Source: Jeotgalibacillus terrae
Lineage (GTDB): Bacteria > Bacillota > Bacilli > Bacillales > Jeotgalibacillaceae
Length of the DNA: 64,000 nucleotides
Assembly (NCBI RefSeq): GCF_016908195.1
Contig: NZ_JAFBDK010000010.1
Span: 51,631-115,630 of the forward strand
Direction of reading: 5' to 3'
Numbering within the stretch: the first letter of the stretch is position 1; each line of letters starts with the position of its first letter. Position numbers and translations under genes: made by a program. Positions 60,686 to 64,000 of this stretch are shown here, piece after piece. The notes under the pieces are model-generated. The model ran no database searches and was not told the DNA's origin. It saw only the letters and a list, made by a program, of their open reading frames with translations.

Positions 60686-62123
60686 ACGTCATATCGCTCC
60701 TTTCCTTTAAAATATACAGGGATATCTTCGTGCCATGGCCGATCTTACTCTGAATATCCACAACCTCATCACTCGCGTTAAACAGTTTCAGCCGTTGAAC
60801 CACATTTTTAAAACCAATACCGGTTCCTTTTTCACTGGTGACTGCGCGCGCATCTTTAAGCATCTCTATTTTTTCTTCTGTCATGCCTGGCCCGTTGTCT
60901 TCAACTTCTATCACAACATGGTTCAGTGCCTGTCTGACCCGAAACAGGATTGTGCCCCCGTCTTCACTCGGCTCGACGGCATGAATAATCGCATTTTCTA
61001 CAATCGGCTGCAGGGTCATGCCCGGGATCTGAATACCGAGACACGATTCATCAATCTCAGTGATAAAAGTCAGGCGGTCTGTATATCTTGCTTTTTGAAT
61101 CTGGATATACTGCTTCAGCACATGAAGCTCTTCATGAAGGGCAGTCGGCTTATCCATATGTCTCAGGTTATAGCGCATCAGATCTGCGATGCTGACTAAC
61201 AGATCACTCGTTTCCTCTGACCCCTCAATATAAGCTTTTTTAGATAATGTGTTCAGCGTATTGAATAAAAAATGCGGATTAATCTGACTTTGCAGGCTGA
61301 GCAGCTGACTTTCTTTCAGTAAATACTTACTTTCCTGCAGTTCAGCTTCCAGTCTTGCTTTTTGCTTCGTCTCAATAAAAAGATTATTAATATTGATCCG
61401 CATCTGTTCAAACGTTCCTGCTAAAATGGCTGTCTCATCCTTTGAATCAGCTTCAATTTCTCTATCAAACTGACCCTTTGACAGCCGCTTCGCTGATTCC
61501 GTCAGTTTTTCAAGCGGTTTTGTAATCCTGAGGGAAAACCAGTAAGTAAAAAACAACAGCATGAGAATAATCGTCATTAACAGCCAAACACCAAGCTCCG
61601 TCAACTTCTCTGATCGGTCAATCATTTCCCGATAAAAAATATCATACGTCCGGAGTTCTTTATCAATCACGGAAAGTCTCATTTCAGATACATAATCGGC
61701 AATATGAATGGCTTCATTCAAAGCAGATTTTGCTGTTTCAATTTCTCCTGAGATCTGAAAGTTCACGGAGCGCTCTGTCATTTCCACGAGACTCACTGTG
61801 AGATTCGTATAATTCGTCAGTTCCGACTCATTGTCCGTATTTCTGAAGGCAGTGACCTCATCGTATAATTGACCCATGCGGTTTTTCCGGCGCTCAATTG
61901 TCCGGAAATTCGCGTCAGACGGGTCTAACAGATAGGCATTAAGCGAAGCGACCGTTTCCTGGCTGAGCATATTCAGCTCATTCATCACCAGGTAGCGTTC
62001 AAGAATCTGATTATACTGATCCTGCATCTTCTGATTATAGTAGGTAAGGGAGATCCAGATAATCACCATAATGATCAGCACAACAATGGCGAGCAGCCAT
62101 ATTTTTTTCTGTAAATGTCTCAT
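60660..62123 (-). CDS. LytS/YesM-type sensor histidine kinase
   Basis: A 487-residue kinase. Membrane helices at about 9-28 and 178-198 bracket an extracytoplasmic helical domain; HAMP (about 200-255) follows. The His_kinase domain carries the H-box SQINPHFLFNTLNTLS, and the HATPase has LQPIVENAIIHAVEP, DNGPGMT and GTGIGFKNV. It overlaps the preceding sugar-binding gene as ATGA. The sensor region seems suited to contact a binding protein. Confidence 0.9.
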   Translation of the reverse strand: MRHLQKKIWLLAIVVLIIMVIIWISLTYYNQKMQDQYNQILERYLVMNELNMLSQETVASLNAYLLDPSDANFRTIERRKNRMGQLYDEVTAFRNTDNESELTNYTNLTVSLVEMTERSVNFQISGEIETAKSALNEAIHIADYVSEMRLSVIDKELRTYDIFYREMIDRSEKLTELGVWLLMTIILMLLFFTYWFSLRITKPLEKLTESAKRLSKGQFDREIEADSKDETAILAGTFEQMRININNLFIETKQKARLEAELQESKYLLKESQLLSLQSQINPHFLFNTLNTLSKKAYIEGSEETSDLLVSIADLMRYNLRHMDKPTALHEELHVLKQYIQIQKARYTDRLTFITEIDESCLGIQIPGMTLQPIVENAIIHAVEPSEDGGTILFRVRQALNHVVIEVEDNGPGMTEEKIEMLKDARAVTSEKGTGIGFKNVVQRLKLFNASDEVVDIQSKIGHGTKISLYILKERSDMTYDQSSHSG

Positions 62124-63094
62124 TGGCCGTTCAAATCCTTTACAATACTGACTTCAGTAAAATAACCTTCAATATCGAGCGGCTGGCTATCTTTTTGAAG
62201 CCAATCTGACATCAGCTCCACACTTAACTGTCCCATGTCTTCAGGAGACTGCTCCACTACACCATCAATTTTACCGCTCTCAAGCAGCGCATACGCACCA
62301 CGTTCCTCATCAAATGTGTATATGTAATAAGGATCTACTTTTCTTCTGGTCTCAATTTCTTTCACCAGCTCTTCAGTGAATGAGGCATTAACTGCCAGAA
62401 AAGACGTTGCCTGCGGAAAGTGATTCAGCAGATCATTCACAGTCGATAAACCCTGCTCGCGGTCACCAATCTTGGCTTCAATCATCTCAATATCAGGATA
62501 ACCAGCCAGGACATGCTCAACGCCCTCAAGCCGCTGTCGCTGAAAATACTCAGGTTCACTGTCCATCATCAGGATCACTTCACCAGTCGTGCCCATATCT
62601 TCGAGTAATTCCCGCGCAAGCAATTCTCCGGCTTCAAACTGATCTGACCCTATATACGTTTTGCGAAGGCTCTCTTCTTTCGGGACATCATGTGCAACAG
62701 TGAGCACCGGAATTCCATATGAAGCCGCTTTCAATTTTGTCAGCTCTTTAAATTTTTCATTATCGAGTCCCTGCACGATAATCCCATCAACCTTTGAGTA
62801 AATGGCGATTTCAATCTTTCTCAGGAAATCCTCTGTGTTGCTGCCATAAATTCCGCTCACATCCAGATCAACGTTCAGTTCGCCGGCTTTTTTCTCAGCA
62901 CCAGCCGCAACATCCCGCCAGAAAGGATGATCTGTCTCATTTGTAATCAGCACAACGCGCGGCACATTTTCATCCTGCTCACCCGCATCAGGCAAATCCC
63001 AGTCTGTATAAAAAACAGCTGCAGCAGCCTGAAAAGTAAAGTAGAACAAAAACAGCCCAACCGCTGAAACCATCAGTATTAAAAGCTTTCTCAT
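62120..63094 (-). CDS. membrane-tethered periplasmic-binding-protein sensor (XylFII-like)
   Basis: A 324-residue protein with one N-terminal hydrophobic helix (residues 5-27) lacking a lipobox Cys, then a type I sugar-binding fold (VVLITNETDHPFWRDVAAGAEKKAGELNV, VDGIIVQGLDNEKF, QATSFLAVNAS). In clostridia such a protein (XylFII) binds xylose and activates a LytS kinase directly. Here it is translationally coupled to the LytS-type kinase and is first gene of the unit, which supports a co-receptor role. The sugar is unknown. Confidence 0.8.
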   Translation of the reverse strand: MRKLLILMVSAVGLFLFYFTFQAAAAVFYTDWDLPDAGEQDENVPRVVLITNETDHPFWRDVAAGAEKKAGELNVDLDVSGIYGSNTEDFLRKIEIAIYSKVDGIIVQGLDNEKFKELTKLKAASYGIPVLTVAHDVPKEESLRKTYIGSDQFEAGELLARELLEDMGTTGEVILMMDSEPEYFQRQRLEGVEHVLAGYPDIEMIEAKIGDREQGLSTVNDLLNHFPQATSFLAVNASFTEELVKEIETRRKVDPYYIYTFDEERGAYALLESGKIDGVVEQSPEDMGQLSVELMSDWLQKDSQPLDIEGYFTEVSIVKDLNGQ

Positions 63095-63234
63095 AACAGG
63101 AAAGCATCTCCTTTTTCTGTGTGGATTAATATTCAGTAAATTATAACAAAAGGATGGAGGGGCGTATATGTCTGTTTTTTGTACAGGAATTGGATGTGCG
63201 GGGGAGGAGAGATGCTTTTGGGGACATTTTTTTT

Positions 63235-63287
63235 GGGGACGGAGTTCACACTACGAGGTCTGACCTCGTAGTGTGAACTCCGTCCCC
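63235..63287. repeat. family-B palindrome, 53 bp, perfect
   Basis: GGGGACGGAGTTCACACTAC with a perfect mirror arm. Compared with the copy at 63904, GGC is replaced by CAC in the left arm and GCC by GTG in the right, so pairing is kept. An open minus-strand frame through this region (63133-63342) is an artefact of the repeat. Confidence 0.9.
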
Positions 63288-63340
63288 AGAGAATGCGCGG
63301 CCCTGAAACAGGGTAAAGACATATAAAAGGAGGCAGCATC

Positions 63341-63892
63341 ATGATCTTTCACACAATCGGACACTACAATCATACTGAAAAAGAATTTTTACATATGCTG
63401 CAGGCTGCAGATATTGATTTCATTGCGGATGTACGTGCGTTTCCAGCGAGTAAGAGAAGTCCTCAATTTAAAAAAGAAAATCTTGAGAGGTGGCTGAAAG
63501 AGGCAGGGATCGGCTACCGTCACTTCCCTGAACTTGGAGGCAGAAGAAAGGTTTCGGGGGAGATTGGCGAGACCTTGAATGCAGGCTGGAAGAACCGTTC
63601 TTTTCACAATTATGCAGATTATACAATGACAGATGAATTTAAAATAGGTATTGGAGAACTGGTTAAGCTTGGAGAGCGGCAGCAGGTCGCTTATATGTGT
63701 TCTGAGCACCACCCGGCAAGGTGTCACAGGTTGATTATCAGTAATTTTCTCCAGGCGAACGGATGGGAGGTTCGTCATATTGTCCCTGGTTCTAAAGGTG
63801 AAGCTGAAGTAGTAAGTCATGAGCTTGGGAAATGGGGGGCTGTCCCTGTGATTGAGGAGAGTGGGGAGGTTGTGTATCCTTCGATGGAATGA
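63341..63892 (+). CDS. DUF488 family protein
   Basis: A 183-residue protein opening IFHTIGHYNHTEKEFLHML, with IDFIADVRAFPASKRSPQFKKENLERWL and the Cys/His-containing YMCSEHHPARCHR near residue 118. These are the DUF488 signatures; function unproved. AAAGGAGG precedes the ATG. The gene is bracketed by two family-B palindromes (63235 and 63904), with no partner gene visible. Confidence 0.85.
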   Translation: MIFHTIGHYNHTEKEFLHMLQAADIDFIADVRAFPASKRSPQFKKENLERWLKEAGIGYRHFPELGGRRKVSGEIGETLNAGWKNRSFHNYADYTMTDEFKIGIGELVKLGERQQVAYMCSEHHPARCHRLIISNFLQANGWEVRHIVPGSKGEAEVVSHELGKWGAVPVIEESGEVVYPSME

Positions 63893-63903
63893 ATTTGGCA
63901 TTT

Positions 63904-63956
63904 GGGGACGGAGTTGGCACTACGAGGTCTGACCTCGTAGTGCCAACTCCGTCCCC
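63904..63956. repeat. family-B palindrome, 53 bp, perfect
   Basis: GGGGACGGAGTTGGCACTAC with a perfect mirror arm. The following bases to the window edge (AAAAAAAGCAGCAAAAAA, then a hairpin ending CATCAGGTGGATTTTT) match the right flank of the copy at 53888, so the repeated unit exceeds 90 bp. Confidence 0.9.
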
Positions 63957-64000
63957 AAAAAAAGCAGCAAAAAAAACACCCACATCAGGTGGATTTTTTT

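Noticed and set aside
63133..63342. 69-codon minus-strand frame upstream of the DUF488 gene
   Set aside because: It runs through the palindrome at 63235 and a poly-T region and lacks a start signal.

Overview
The window reads as a chromosomal segment of a low-to-mid GC Gram-positive of the Bacillales. Ribosome binding sites are strong AGGAGG types. Sigma-A promoters, CcpA cre boxes, a Fur box, an OhrR operator, a guanidine-I riboswitch with ykkCD, a GlpP-type leader and lipoprotein signal peptides are all of Bacillus style. The mix of genes and repeats suggests a Planococcaceae or Jeotgalibacillus-like organism, which is inference. I see no prophage, transposase, rRNA, tRNA or CRISPR array.

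Layout. 1-11193: a nine-gene minus-strand operon (binding lipoprotein, LivG/F/H/M-type ABC transporter, KAS III-like enzyme, alpha/beta hydrolase, SDR, acyl-CoA ligase) with a large MalT-like/BTAD activator upstream. A direct repeat with 11-bp spacing before the operon looks like the activator's operator, and cre boxes precede both units. 11194-13119: a GH113-like hydrolase gene flanked by arrays of short phased motifs. 13120-18747: a Fur-box-controlled siderophore uptake operon and a divergent HpaB-family monooxygenase. 18807-20500: a small membrane protein, a tRNA dihydrouridine synthase and a GC-rich intergenic repeat. 20533-25844: a DeoR regulator and a five-gene hexitol PTS operon (epimerase, hexuloisomerase, mtlD, mtlF, mtlA). 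26020-32557: an ABC exporter with its two-component system, two methyltransferases and small unknowns. 32700-41000: a diguanylate cyclase, a methyltransferase, a VOC protein, a GNAT enzyme, an adhA/adhR pair, and a chemoreceptor behind an ATP-grasp gene. 42300-46535: guanidine riboswitch plus ykkCD, an MHYT-EAL protein, and ohrR/ohr. 46700-52568: a glpP-ugpCAEB-glycerophosphodiesterase operon behind a GlpP-type terminator. 52802-53785: guaC. 53986-63094: a monosaccharide regulon (mmsB, mmsA, chvE, a XylF-like protein, a YesN-type regulator, a LytS-type kinase and a membrane-tethered sugar-binding sensor). 63341-63892: a DUF488 protein.

Two kinds of unexplained repeats stand out. The first is arrays of a 4-8 base core, with otherwise variable sequence, repeated about every 21 bp (two helical turns; exactly 21 in three arrays). 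They lie at 11370-11480, 12915-13070, 45460-45550, 46685-46820 and 52655-52790; the last two share a leader at an identical distance from the first core. The second is a palindrome family with GGGGACGGAG ends. Its stem changes are compensated between copies, one copy supplies the stop codon of a gene, and another supplies the ribosome binding site and GTG of a possible small ORF.

Starts were chosen by ribosome binding site where the longest reading frame looked too long. Functions come from motif recognition, not from database searches.
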